Source: Lophium mytilinum
Lineage: Eukaryota > Ascomycota > Dothideomycetes > Mytilinidiales > Mytilinidiaceae
Assembly: GCA_010093605.1 (NCBI GenBank)
Contig: MU004198.1
Location: 936,456-1,000,455, forward strand
DNA: 64,000 nucleotides
Reading direction: 5' to 3'
A program made the position numbers and the translations under genes. This document shows positions 1 to 10,597 of this stretch, piece after piece (within the stretch, counting starts at the first letter, position 1; each line of letters opens with the position of its first letter). Under the pieces are notes generated by a model. The model was given only the letters and a program-made list of their open reading frames with translations, had not been told where the DNA came from and made no database searches.

Positions 1-349
1 CTCGCAGCGGGAATGTCGCCTGCAGTGGTGGCCCCCAGGCCGGAGAGTGGGCGGAGCTTGGCCCGGAGCGGACAAGCGCGGCCTGGGCGTCCCCTTCTCC
101 AATGTGCCTGCCGCGAACCTCAACCTCCAGCCATCGCAGCGCACCTCACCAACCCACCGCACCGCCAACTCCTCCGTGTCCGGCCATTGTCCTCTCGCCG
201 CGCCCAGTCGCCCTTCTCTGCGACCGCCGGACCTCCTCAGCGCTTGCAACGTCCATCTCCAGTCCGCCGCCGCGAGAGGAGCCCCCTGATCCGCCTGCCC
301 TGCCCGTCCGCGCGACGACGTCGTCCTCGCCGCCCCAAAGTTGCCAATC

Positions 350-1667
350 ATGGCCGACATGAGTGCCGAGTCGATCCAGCAGAAGATCCAGATTGCCCGA
401 CGTGATGCGGAGGCTCTCAAGGACCGCATCAAGCGCAAGAAGGATGAGCTCGCCGACACCACCCGTACGTGCTCCCGGCCGGTACTCGGCCATACATATG
501 AATCTATACTCCCCCAATTGCTTAGAGTCCCCATGCTGACCTGCTCGCCATAGTCCGCGACGTCGCACGACAGCGCGTCGATGCGCTGCCCCGCCTCACC
601 ATGAAGACCAAGCGCACCCTCAAGGGCCATCTGGCCAAGATCTATGCCATGCACTGGTCGACCGACCGCCGACATCTCGTCTCCGCCTCCCAGGACGGCA
701 AGCTGATCATCTGGGATGCCTACACAACCAACAAGGTCCACGCCATTCCGCTCCGTTCGTCGTGGGTCATGACCTGCGCCTACTCGCCCAGCGGCAACTA
801 CGTAGCTTGCGGAGGACTCGATAACATCTGCTCCATATACAACCTGTCTGCTCGTGAAGGCCCCACTCGCGTTGCCCGCGAACTCTCCGGCCACTCTGGC
901 TATCTCAGCTGCTGTCGTTTCATCAGCGACCGCCGCATCCTCACCTCCTCTGGCGACATGACCTGCGTTCTCTGGGATCTAGAAACCGGCTCCAAGGTTC
1001 ACGAGTTCGCGGACCATCTTGGTGATGTGATGAGCTTGAGCATCAACCCTCTGGACGCCAATCAGTTCGTGTCCGGTGCCTGCGACGCCTTTGCGAAGCT
1101 GTGGGATATCCGCCAGCAAAAGTGCGTGCAGACGTTCGCTGCCCACGACTCGGACATCAATGCCATCCAGTTCTTCCCCAATGGAAACGCGTTTGGTACT
1201 GGATCCGATGACGCGTCTTGCCGTCTGTTTGACATCCGCGCCGACCGCGAGCTCCAGAGCTACACCGTGAGTCCCTCTCCAAATCATGGCCAGTTTCAAG
1301 CTACAAATACTGACTACTTCTGTTTCGTAGATTGGCGAGCCCGTCTGTGGCATTACTTCGGTTGCTTTCTCTGTGTCGGGACGACTACTGTTTGCCGGCT
1401 ACGACGACTTCGAGTGCAAGGTAAGACTGGGGAAACATCGGACAAGGCAGAGACGACGCTAACGGTTCCAGGTCTGGGATGTTCTTCGTGGAGAGCGAGT
1501 CGGGACGCTTCAAGGTCACGACAACCGTGTCAGCTGTCTCGGCGTGAGCATGGATGCGATGAGCCTGTGCACGGGATCGTGGGACTCAATGGTACGTTTC
1601 GCTGCGCCACCATGTTTCGAGGGGATGGAAGTGGCTAATAGTGATGTAGTTGCGTATCTGGGCATGA
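350..1667 (+). CDS. sfaD: Heterotrimeric G protein beta subunit (WD40)
   Basis: Five exons: 350-464, 554-1266, 1331-1420, 1472-1591, 1650-1667; all four introns are GT..AG and keep frame, giving 351 aa, the usual length for fungal Gβ. The N-terminus (about residues 1-40, [12 protein letters not shown]) is the helical segment that pairs with Gγ. It is followed by [15 protein letters not shown] and seven WD40 blades, with WD-type repeat ends such as [24 protein letters not shown] and VWDVLRGE; the last exon encodes only LRIWA. The ATG at 350 is chosen because MADMS matches the family start. In fungi this subunit, with Gγ, couples membrane receptors to MAPK and cAMP signalling in growth, sporulation and virulence. 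A phosducin-like gene lies 1.9 kb downstream on the same strand. Identification is secure; orthology to Aspergillus SfaD is inferred from resemblance. Confidence 0.96.
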
Positions 1668-3584
1668 TTGTGGCTGCTCTGCGCTGCAAGATGTACGACG
1701 TTAATGGTGTGGGCTAGCTTCCAGCTGCAGCTGGTCCAGACACTCTAATCCTCAAGCTGTATGCTTATTACCCTCGACCAAGCAACAGCCACAGCCACAA
1801 CAAAATTCTCACATTTATCTGCACCGCAACGTCTTTGTGGGCAGTCAATAACACAAGAGCAAGATGGATCTTGGAGGGGTGCGGAGTAATATGCCGTTTG
1901 CGCGACAGCTTCCGGGGCGCTCCGGATGGGTTGCAAGTTTTCTCTTGTGCTGTTTTAAACTTCTTCTTTCCTTCGGACATGTTTTGCTATGTTGGGTTGG
2001 CTTTTCTGTGGCTGTGTCGTACATGCGTCTCTCCCCCGTGTATTCCCCGAGTTCTCTCTAGCACCCGTATTCCCCGTTGGTTGAAAAAGCACGGCACCAT
2101 TTGGTTTCTTCGGTCGGGTGCTCGGCCGGTTTTCGTGTAAGTTTTTTGAGTGTTGTGTGTGTATCAGCAAGCAAGAGGATGGATGGAGGTCGGCACTGGC
2201 TTTTTCTTGACTCCCCTAGCATGCATTTATGGAACCTTGATCTTAACCTCATGGGCTTTGCGGCGTGATCTCTGTGCTACTGTACCTTTTCTCACCCTCG
2301 AACCCGGATGTCGTCGGACATTTCTGCCACTGGATGCTCCCTCTGCATTCGTCTCCTTGCCTACGAGACTGCGATTGTCGGATGAGATGATGGCTATAAC
2401 TGCATCGGGCAGGGCCTGGCTGGTGTAGTTGGCACAACGACGGTCATTTCCACAGACACGAAATGAACAATCTCTGCACTTTGTCCTTGCCAGACACCAC
2501 CACGTAAGGAGAGCGGCTCGAGCTCCGAGTGCACGTGTGAAGATAGCCATACAGCGGCCGGATTGAGCCCGATGAGTCAAATTCTCGTCCAGGTCATGGC
2601 ATGACCAGGGCGGCAGATGCCACGATGCGTCCCTTTTCTAACAGCGTCCTCGTCACCCTGGCCTCCTCTCTAACCTCATGCTGGCACGCTCTAACTGCAA
2701 TCTGGTGAGCCCTTGGAGGGCGAATATGCCGCTTGCGGGGATCAGGGGTTGGAGTGACGCAGGGGGCTAGGGTACGGGCTTTCTAGAAGCCTTCCGCTTG
2801 CGTGTTAAGGGCGATGCTGGCCTTAGCATTGCGGCGCCCAGCAGCGTGGGAATTGGCGGAGCGGCGCAGGCGTCTGATGATTGACGATGCTGTTGAATGG
2901 TAGGGACGCGGACTTCAGTTCCGGCGTGCGAGGCTGTTTCAGGCCGGAGCATGTCCGCAGGGAGGCCCCCCCGGACTTTTGCAGTTGGGTTTGGAGAGGA
3001 TGGGATGGGATGGCCGTGTGGCGCGGTTTGAGTGCTGCAGGCGTCCAACAGCGGCTGTGTGGGAGACGATCAGCCTGATGTTTCATGAGGCCCTGAGGCC
3101 GTTGGTTTGCACCGACGCAGCGTGTTTCACCGTGAGATTCGAATTGCCCGCAAGCGCGTGGCAGCAGCGCACAGAGGCACAGAGGGGCCCCCCAGGACCT
3201 CCTGGCGATCGCATTGTGGCCACCTGTTGTTGCATTATTCTTGTCATCAATATCTGCAGCCCTCACCTCAGCCCTAGCACTGCTCACTAGGCCAACGCGC
3301 TCACAGGCACCAGGGGTACAAGCCAGCGGGGACGCCCCAGTAGTCCACTGCCCGATCCACTCGCCCTCGTCACCGCGTGCTTGTGCTTCCTTTTCCTCCC
3401 ACACCCCCCCTCGTCCCTCTGACCCCCTTCACCCAATCACGCGCCTGAAACCTCCCCCTTCTCACCGACGTCCTGGCCGCTGCTCGCTCCAACCGCTGCG
3501 CATCGTCCCATCTCCTCAGGCCCTCCCGGCAGTCGCAGCTCACCAGCCATATATTACTTCCTCCCCCACACGCATTCCGAAAAA
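1668..3584. other. Intergenic region between Gβ and phosducin-like genes
   Basis: About 1.9 kb. The first part is presumably the 3' UTR of the Gβ gene. The last 250 bases are C-rich with pyrimidine runs just before the next ATG, as in many fungal promoters and 5' UTRs. Several open frames cross it but show no family resemblance and lie in opposing frames, so no gene is called. Confidence 0.6.
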
Positions 3585-4524
3585 ATGCCCTCCCAAGCCG
3601 CCCAAGACGAATTCGACGCGCTCTTTGCGGACAAAGACTACCACTCCCTCCCGCACCCCGAAGACCGCGACGCCCGTTCTGACCACGACGACTCCGACCA
3701 CGACGCCCTCCCCGAGCACTACTACGAGAAGGACTCTGAGGACGACGAGCCCGAGGCTTCCAATTCCGACATGCGCGCCAACTACTACCTCCCCCAGCGC
3801 CGCGGCGAGATGAACACGGGGCCCAAGGGCGTCATTGCCGACGCCCATGCCTTTGAGCAGGCGAAGCGGGCCCGTCGCTTCTCGCTGTTTAGAGGGAAGG
3901 AGAACGCCCAGATGGGGTACTCGGTGGCCGTGTATACGGACGAGAAGGACAAGAGTAGTGAGGACGACGCTGAAGAGGGTTTCATGCAGCGATGGCGGCA
4001 GGCACGGTTACGAGAGCTGCAAGGAGCTGGCAGGCGGATTCGCAGCAGGACGAGCAGCCCTGGGAAGCGAGTGTATGGGAGCTTGGTTAATGTGGATGGG
4101 GATGGGTTTTTGGATGCCATTGAGAAGTCGTCGTCGGATACGGTGGTTGTGGTGTTCATTTACGATGATATGGTATGTTTCAACCCTCATTCAAACCATG
4201 TCAACGCTAACAGGTGTCCAGTCTGATATTAGTGGCATGGTCGAAGACTGCGTGAGGAGACTCGCGAAGCAGCACTCGTCAACACGCTTCGTGAAGCTGC
4301 ACTTCGAGGACGCCGAGATGGAGAGGGCCGGTGTGCCCGCCCTACTCGCCTATAGGGGCGGTGACAAGTTCGCTGGACTCGTCCCCGTCATGGACGAGAT
4401 CCCAGATGACGCCGAGTTGAGCGCGATGAGTTTGGAGGTGGCGTTGAAGAAGTGGGTTCCTCTTATCTTCACACGATACACGTTTCACATGCTGATCATC
4501 TGTAGACATCAAGTCCTTTTCTAG
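3585..4524 (+). CDS. phnA: Phosducin-like protein (Gβγ chaperone)
   Basis: Three exons: 3585-4172, 4222-4451, 4506-4524; 278 aa. The N-terminal half is acidic and low in complexity (DHDDSDHDALPEHYYEKDSEDD). The C-terminal half is the thioredoxin-fold phosducin domain, seen as VYGSLVNVDGDGFLDAIE, VVVVFIYDDM, STRFVKLHFEDAEM, GVPALLAYRGGDKFAGLVPV and the terminal LKKHQVLF. The last exon is only 19 nt, but it restores the expected C-terminal motif after the lysine pair. Phosducin-like proteins assist folding and assembly of Gβγ in the cytosol; loss in fungi phenocopies Gβ loss (family knowledge). Position next to the Gβ gene on the same strand suggests a conserved functional pair. The intron 1 acceptor at 4221 was chosen over an AG at 4213 because only it keeps the frame. 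Confidence 0.93.
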
Positions 4525-5602
4525 TGCTAGAACGGCCCGCTCCTCCATCGATCTGCCCCGCACGCCCGAATGACTCGACCGTTGTGGATTCCAATCCTGG
4601 CTCACTACCATATGCGCACCGCTCTGCCTCCTGCTCCTTCGGACCATTTCCGAAACGCCAACGCCTATAACAACACTCTAATCCGGCGACCTCCGTGAAT
4701 CCTCTCTCCAGCACTCAACTCTCCATACCATTTCGACTCTAACCCAACGCGGACAAGCCACGCACGACACCCTGGCATTTGCCAACCAACATTGATACCA
4801 CGCTAGCCGACACACCTCGACAGCTCTCCCAACAAAGCCTAAAAATTTCCTTTTGTTCCAGCCGCGGCGTTTTCTACCATAGATGAGGGATTCTCGTTTG
4901 GATATCCACTACGTTACGTTTGTTGGCTCTCATACCCTTTTTGTATTTCTTCAGCTCCCAGAATTTTTGGATGATTTCTGGTTTATCGGGCTTGGATAGC
5001 GATGCTCGGGTTGGGACGGATTGGCGTATGGACGAAATGGAGGTATCTGGATAGCTTATTTGAGGTTAGGGGTATGAAGGCTCGGCGTCTAGCTGGGTTT
5101 ATGAGATGATTTTTTACTACTTCCTCATCCTTCATCGTGTTGCAGTGTCACAGTGTCACATTGTTTCGTCATTAAGATTCGTGCATTCTCTTGACATCGT
5201 TTGGGGGCTTCCAACCTACTAACAGAAACCAGAGGCAGCAGATACACTTCCAGTCTGCGTACACCCTGTGAACGTCGTCTAGGGTGGCTTCGCGAGTTCA
5301 CCAGTTGTGCCAAAACGCGGCCTCGTCTCTTATTTAGAGGGCTAAAAATACTAATACGAGGCACCTCACGCAGCAGGGTAAACAAGTATACGAATATCCA
5401 TAACTCGTTGCCCCGTACGCCTTAACTACATTAGTAAAGTTAACGGTCGTATACATCCAATTACACCCTCTCCTCTCCCAACCCCCCGCATTCCCAACCC
5501 ACCACAAAAGAACTGTACAAATCGGAATCGTAAAATCCCCCAACTACATCCCATCCCCTCCCTGCCCCCACCGATGCCTCAGCTTCGTTTTAGAGGGGAG
5601 AG
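4525..5602. other. Intergenic region with a decayed dispersed repeat
   Basis: About 1.1 kb between convergent genes. No coding sequence can be supported. It contains one copy of a dispersed repeat (5222-5392) described separately. The rest is moderately AT-rich and otherwise featureless. Confidence 0.6.
5222..5392 (+). repeat. Dispersed repeat, copy 1
   Basis: This stretch aligns along its whole length with 31796-31966, in the same orientation and with the same length (171 bp). Shared blocks include ACAGAAACC-like starts, CACCCTGTGAAC/CACCCTGTTGAAC, GTCTAGGRTRGCTTCG, GCTAAAAATA and CTCAYGCA near the ends. Identity looks like two thirds by eye. No terminal repeats or coding content were seen. 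It is probably a relic of a small interspersed or DNA element. Confidence 0.6.
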
Positions 5603-6036
5603 CTAAACCCGCTCCACCCTCTCCGCCTCCGCTTCCGCCTCCCCACCAACCCCCTTTTCTCGCAGCAACCCGGATGCGCGGAGAGCGTCGATGCGTGAGG
5701 CTTCCTTGCGTTGGCTGATGGCGTTGCCGTGGTTCCACGCGAAGCCGTAGAGGATCATGCAGAGGAGCATGAAGGCTGTGGGGTTGTTAGTGGGGGGGAG
5801 ATTGGGGAATTGGATAGGGGGAGGGGAGGGAAGAGGGGGAGAGGTGGGGGATGGGGATGGGGATGGGGATGGGTAGGGTAGAGGTAGTGTAGAGGATTGA
5901 GGGTGGAGGGTTAGAGGGTAGCGGATATTGGGTAGAAGGGGAGAGTAGGCGTACCGATAAACCCAAACATCACCCCAATCTCATGCCCAACGCTGGGAGG
6001 CGCGACGTAAGGTTTCGTCGGTTCTTTAGCGGACAT
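5603..6036 (-). CDS. Small single-pass membrane protein, unrecognised
   Basis: Two exons on the minus strand (6036-5955 and 5775-5603) joined across a 179-nt GT..AG intron; 84 aa. The protein begins MSAKEPTKPYVAPPSVGHE, has one hydrophobic segment (about residues 20-41, GVMFGFIAFMLLCMILYGFAW), then a basic stretch (SQRKEASRIDALR) and an acidic EAEAEAERVERV tail. The splice joins I and A codons in phase and produces one uninterrupted transmembrane helix, which supports the model. Size and layout fit a small mitochondrial or ER inner-membrane accessory protein, but I do not recognise the family. The intron is unusually G-rich. Confidence 0.72.
5791..5880 (+). repeat. G-rich tract inside an intron
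   Basis: On the plus strand this is a run of G3-G7 blocks ending in four ATGGGG units and GGGTAGGG. It lies inside the intron of the small membrane protein gene, so the transcript carries the C-rich complement and the non-template DNA strand at this gene is C-rich. Runs of four or more G-tracts could form a G-quadruplex in the template strand. Confidence 0.7.
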
Positions 6037-6529
6037 TTTCGAATTGTAATTGTGGGTGATTAAGAATGTCTTATAATACACGGATAACTACGATCGGTCG
6101 TCAGCACCGTACGTACTGCTCCCCGGCATTCAGACCTCATCTCTCAAATCTCTCCGATTTAGAAATACTTACGATATTCTCTACACTACGATACCAGCTG
6201 GCCTCTCTTCTAATTCAGCAGGTCCAGGTGCTTCACTCGACGTTTATATGTTGAACGTTCAATAGTACCTTTGTGCAGTAGCGAACAAGCAGCCCAGCTT
6301 CCGCAATCTGGGGTGCCGGGCTGCTTTTGGAGTTCGATGCGGGCGGGGGAGCTTCGAAGGAACGCCGATGACGTCCGCCCAATGTTAGTGGGGTCAGCCA
6401 TTGGGTGGGAGCAGTTGCGGGAAGCGGGAAGCGATCGGCGCGGCCTTTCGCGAGGTGGAGATGGTGGGGCAGGGAGTTTTGAGCGGATATGTCATGTGAT
6501 GTGTGATGGAATGGGGAGGTGAGATGAGA

Positions 6530-6536
6530 TATAAAA
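6530..6536 (+). promoter_or_regulatory. TATA box candidate
   Basis: A TATAAAA heptamer in a GA-rich context, 38 bases before a short ATG frame at 6575. The match to consensus is perfect, but no transcript is known, so it may be fortuitous. Confidence 0.35.
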
Positions 6537-6574
6537 GGGACGAAGGGATCGAGAGCTTGATTACTTGAAATGAG

Positions 6575-6712
6575 ATGGAAATTCGGAGAATTAAAGACCA
6601 GCTCCCGGCAATAATCACCACTATTGAGAGCTTACTGAAGAAGTTGAGTTTGAGGCTATTGAAGCTACAGGGCCAGTGGCGCCGGTGGGGAGCTCTGGGA
6701 AGAAGGAGCTAG
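6575..6712 (+). CDS. Possible 45-aa small ORF
   Basis: ATG to TAG, 45 codons. It encodes a leucine- and basic-rich peptide (MEIRRIKDQLPAIITTIESLL, then KKLSLRLLKLQGQW) that would form an amphipathic helix. It sits just downstream of a TATAAAA box. There is no family resemblance and no codon-bias test was possible; an overlapping ATG five bases upstream reads another frame. Treat as speculative. Confidence 0.2.
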   Translation: MEIRRIKDQLPAIITTIESLLKKLSLRLLKLQGQWRRWGALGRRS

Positions 6713-7261
6713 AGGGGTGTTTCCCTGCTGGTTTTCTGACCATTGAAGGACGAAGGGAAGGTCGAATAGAACCTTAGACTTTTGTAATGAGGGAGAACTC
6801 ATATGTAACCATCCTTAGCTAGAAATGATAGCACGACCAATGCTTTCGAGGTGTCCTTAGTAAACCCTAACGATTCGGGATGTTTATGAAGATGAACACT
6901 AGTAGCGCCGTTAGGTAACCCGTTAACCACACGGCTGGGGTTGAACATTTGTCCTTTATCCCGGTGGTGGTGACTTTATTTATGGCTTCACGGCATTGAG
7001 GAAGAGAAGACCAGCGAGAACATGTTTGTGGGGACTACTTTAGGTCTGAAATACCGTTTTAGAATGACGTTGCTAGGACATAGGCAGGTCTCGAGGACTT
7101 AAATCAATACATAGGCTCACTGCTTGGGTAATACCACTTCGTATCCAAGTTTGTTCAGGTTATTGAAGCACTCCAAACAGTGGTAGGCAACCCCTCGTAT
7201 ATGTTTGGTAGGAACGTTCGAATTCCTCGCCCTCTAACGAAGAGAAACGCTTTACAAGCTG

Positions 7262-8479
7262 CTACTTCGTCTCATGCCCCGGCAACTCCTGCAAGACTTG
7301 TGTATTATCCAGCTCAGCTGCCGGCGTCAGACCCCCGGCCTCTCTCTCGTTTATCAGCCTACCCAGATTCTCCTCCTGCTCATCAAGCTGTTGTAGTTGC
7401 TTCAGCCGATTCTTCTGCTCCTGTATCCTTGCGTGTTCCTGCTTCAACTGCTGCAAATGCCCGTCTTCTGGTATTGCGCCTGATGGAGGCCGGGAGTCCG
7501 ACACAAGAGGAGATAGCCCTCCGCTGAGAACAGCGTGACTCGAGACTGGTGATTGCGGGTCCAGCTCGCTGATCAGAGGACTTTGGGTCATTTGGGGCGA
7601 ATACGGTGATATTGGAGCAGAGGAGCCATGCAGCTCGCTCATCTTTTGGTCGAGCGCATTCGACGTCGCTTTCGTAGTCTCTATAGCTTTTGGAGCAACG
7701 TCTTGGTTGCCATGGCTGTCGTGGTTACTGTCGTCTGCGATGCTCTGTTTGTGTCTTCGGAAGAGCAGAAAGGCACATGCGAGGGCGAGAACGGCGATTG
7801 CAGCTGATCCGACGCCAATGCCAGCCTTTGTGCCAGGAGAAAGAGAATTTGACGCAGGTGGAACGGACGAGATAGACATCACCGATGTGAGCGATGATGT
7901 GGATGAGTCCAATGCAGAAACTTGAGACGTTGTCGAAGTGATAAGTCCAGTGACCAGCGAGTTTATGTCAGAAGAAGGTTCCATCGTTGTAGCTGAAGTT
8001 CTTCGAGGTATAACACCAGGACTCAATGGATCAGTTTCCAGTATGGATAAGTCGGAGGGTTTCCATCGAATTTGTAAGCCCCAGGTAGAGGTATTAGTGT
8101 TCATTGCTGTGTTGAAGCTCGTGCAATACGAGCCACTCTCGCCGCAAGAGTAGGAGCTAATGCAATTAGTGATTTTGGAAAGTGCTTGTCAATCGCGAAT
8201 CATTCTCACTAACCTTGGGCAACACCGCCATGCGAATTCCCCTTGCGTTTGAGTTGGCCCTTCAACACCATTGCAGAGATCGCTAGGCCTCGAGCAGTCG
8301 ACCGTATAAGACAACGGACAGATTGCCGGGGAATAGTATCCGACGTTAGTTAACCAGTAGTCGGTGAAACCAGGAGGCATACAGTCGTAGCTCTCACAGG
8401 GGTAGGGTGGGGTAAACACGGTAGTAAGCGGACCCGCGGGTGCCGTCACATCGTAGGAGGTGGGACATGAAGTAGACAT
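7262..8479 (-). CDS. Mucin-like single-pass membrane protein
   Basis: Two exons on the minus strand (8479-8214 and 8156-7262) across a 57-nt intron; 386 aa. The N-terminal domain is Cys-rich (CPTSYDV, YPCESYDCMPPG, DCSRPSDLCNG, WRCCPSSYSCGESGSYC) and the splice joins two Cys-rich halves in frame. A Ser/Thr-rich stalk follows, then one transmembrane helix (AGIGVGSAAIAVLALACAFL) with a basic stop-transfer FRRHKQ. The cytoplasmic tail is low in complexity and ends in a Gln/Glu-rich coiled coil (HARIQEQKNRLKQLQQLDEQEE). This layout resembles fungal wall-sensor or Mid2-like proteins. No clear signal peptide follows the ATG at 8479, so a further 5' exon is possible. Confidence 0.8.
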
Positions 8480-10597
8480 CAAGATTGAATTCCAGTTAGC
8501 AGGATGGTCGAAAGAGGAAGAAGTAGATGAGAAACACGGAAGAAAGATGGCTCCCTAACGACGACATATAATGAGAAAGCACCAGATGTAGTGGCACTGC
8601 ATGCGAGGGGTCCGTTTCACAGAAAGCTAGCTAGCTCTCATTTTTCGCTCTGGTCCTCAAGTTGTGTAAGATCGCAAGTAGACCTTTGATAGGATATATT
8701 GAATGTTGTGCTTCTTTTCATGCCTGTTGGCCTGTCTCTCCATGAAAGACGTGCGCAGATTGGCTTTGTGATACCTTGACAGCGTTACCACTCTGCGCAT
8801 ACCCGATGATTAGAATGAAACCAGGGGCGAGAATACTAAGACACTGTATTGGGTGCCCCGGTTCGGCGTCGTGTTCTGCGTTTCTAGTAATGTGCTGATG
8901 CACTCCCAATAGCGGCGATGCCGTCAACCAGAAGTGTTGAGGACCACTCCAGATCAAGCTGTAGAGGTCTTTACATCGCCCTGAATTTTTTATGATGCGC
9001 TGAAGCAAGCCTGACAGTGGCAAACGAGTGTAACAGCGCATAGCAAAGCACTCTAGGAAAGAGCAACAAGTTGAGAATGATCGCAAGAGTACGCATATAG
9101 GCAAAAGAAAGGGGTTGTGGTATGCATGTAGCCCGTGAAGCACGACAGTACAGTCTCGCGTAATGTCGCAAATTGGGGACGTGGCTCTTATTATCTGCGG
9201 GTTCTCGCACGATACCATGACGCTGGGTCACTGAAGTGAAATTCCGGTGAGTTTCGAGTTTCTAGGCTGTAATCAAGGATGACAGGAACACAAGTTGTTC
9301 GTCCAACCTTGAAGGGACTTCCAATAGGTTGATAACGCGAAGAGTCGTGGCAAAGCACACCGAGGGCGTGCCTCTTGTCCTTTGTGGGTCTATCAGCTTG
9401 CGCTAGCACCTTTGGACCCTACCAATGAATGCATCTAGCGATGTTAAGCCTTAGAGACTTTAATCCAGGGCTGTAGAGACAACACTAAGTACCGGTGTTT
9501 AGATAACGAACCTTTACTACACCGTCTGCGTGCTTACAAAATGTATCATGGCGCCCCTGGGTTAATCAAAGAATCTTACTCTGTCATGTTAAGGTTTTGA
9601 CCCTGCAGATCGGGACGCTAGAAAATCGAACTATGCAGTAATGCTATTTTGAACACAGTCGATTTCAGATGCCAAGATGTTATATTTTGCACAGGTGATA
9701 AACCTACCAGGGCGCTCCTGGCCGTTTCAAGAAAACTAGCCTATAATGTTAATGTCTCCACCCTAGATATTAGTATAGCTTCTTGAGAGAGCCTGTAGAT
9801 TACGTGTTGGGGCGTTGTTGCTTGCGGGGGCGGATAGTATGTGATGGCGCCCGTGGGCCATTCAAATATACGTGCCCGGTGATGTCAAAACTTGACCTTG
9901 TAAATCTTCAATGGCTGGACGCATCGGAGTGTGAGTGGGTGTGGCTACTTGGCAAAGTAGATCAGAAAGTCTAGGCTTCCTCTTGGAAGGATCTCAACCA
10001 TCTTCTGGTATATCAAGGATATTTCCCTCCAGGGTTCATGAAATACTGGGATCAATGGATCAACAAAATGGTCTGCGGAGGGCATCTCGCTCACGTACGC
10101 GAGTAGTACACCCAAGAGAAGAAAAACAGAGCAAACTTGATTCCCATTTTTCAGCAACGTCCGTACTCCGTCCTGGACTTTGGATGGACAAGGCTTGTCG
10201 GAGGAGAAGAGCGCTCAGTTGCCTGAGTTCAGTATTGGAGTGTTGGCAAATCTCAAGCTATAAGGGTGTTGATGCGGAGACACCCTAATTCAGATGCTAA
10301 AGCTTTGTCTTTTGCGGAGGTTAAAAGTGTCTCATGGCGCCCCTGGACTTTTCAAGTGAACGTACCTCATGATGTCAAAGTCTCGAGCTTCTAATTCAGC
10401 CGGCTAGAGATCACCAGGACGTATCGTCCTGATTCAGCGACACGTTCAGCAAGCCATAAGCCCTTCACATGCAAATTGGAGTGAGGTGGTTGAGAAAGTG
10501 AGGTCCCTCAGCCCCACCTGTAGTCAGCCGGAACCTGCCGTCTCCGTCAACTCCGCCGACGTCAAGCAAAGTTCCCCTCCACGCCAAAACAACCACC
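8480..10597. other. Long intergenic region with degenerate repeats
   Basis: About 2.1 kb between divergent genes. A 166-codon minus-strand frame at 8718-9218 lacks family features and is not called. From about 9490 to 10430 there is a decayed repeat family (separate entry). The last 150 bases precede HEM3 and serve as its promoter and 5' UTR. Confidence 0.55.
9490..10430 (+). repeat. Decayed repeat, four units
   Basis: Four similar blocks centre on ATGGCGCCCCTGG-like cores at about 9549, 9710, 9845 and 10335. Each is preceded by TTTTGC and GATAAA/TTAAAA-like words, and followed by TTTCAA, a CGTAC-like word and ATGATGTCAAAGT/TTGACC. The units are roughly 100-140 bp and heavily diverged, with irregular spacing (about 160, 135 and 490 bp). 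They look like remnants of one repeated sequence. No coding potential or terminal inverted repeats were seen. Confidence 0.55.

Larger units (their letters stand above)
6037..7261. other. Intergenic region, mostly featureless
   Basis: About 1.2 kb upstream of the small membrane gene and downstream of the mucin-like gene. Apart from a TATA-like site and a 45-codon frame (see 6530 and 6575) I see nothing supportable. Confidence 0.55.

Noticed and set aside
3214-3813. Plus-strand 199-codon frame overlapping the phosducin-like start
   Set aside because: It is a Pro/Thr-rich shadow of the C-rich promoter and first exon; the phosducin-like protein in the other frame has clear family motifs.
8718-9218. 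Minus-strand 166-codon frame
   Set aside because: No family resemblance, no splice-supported extension, and mixed composition with a competing overlapping frame; probably chance.
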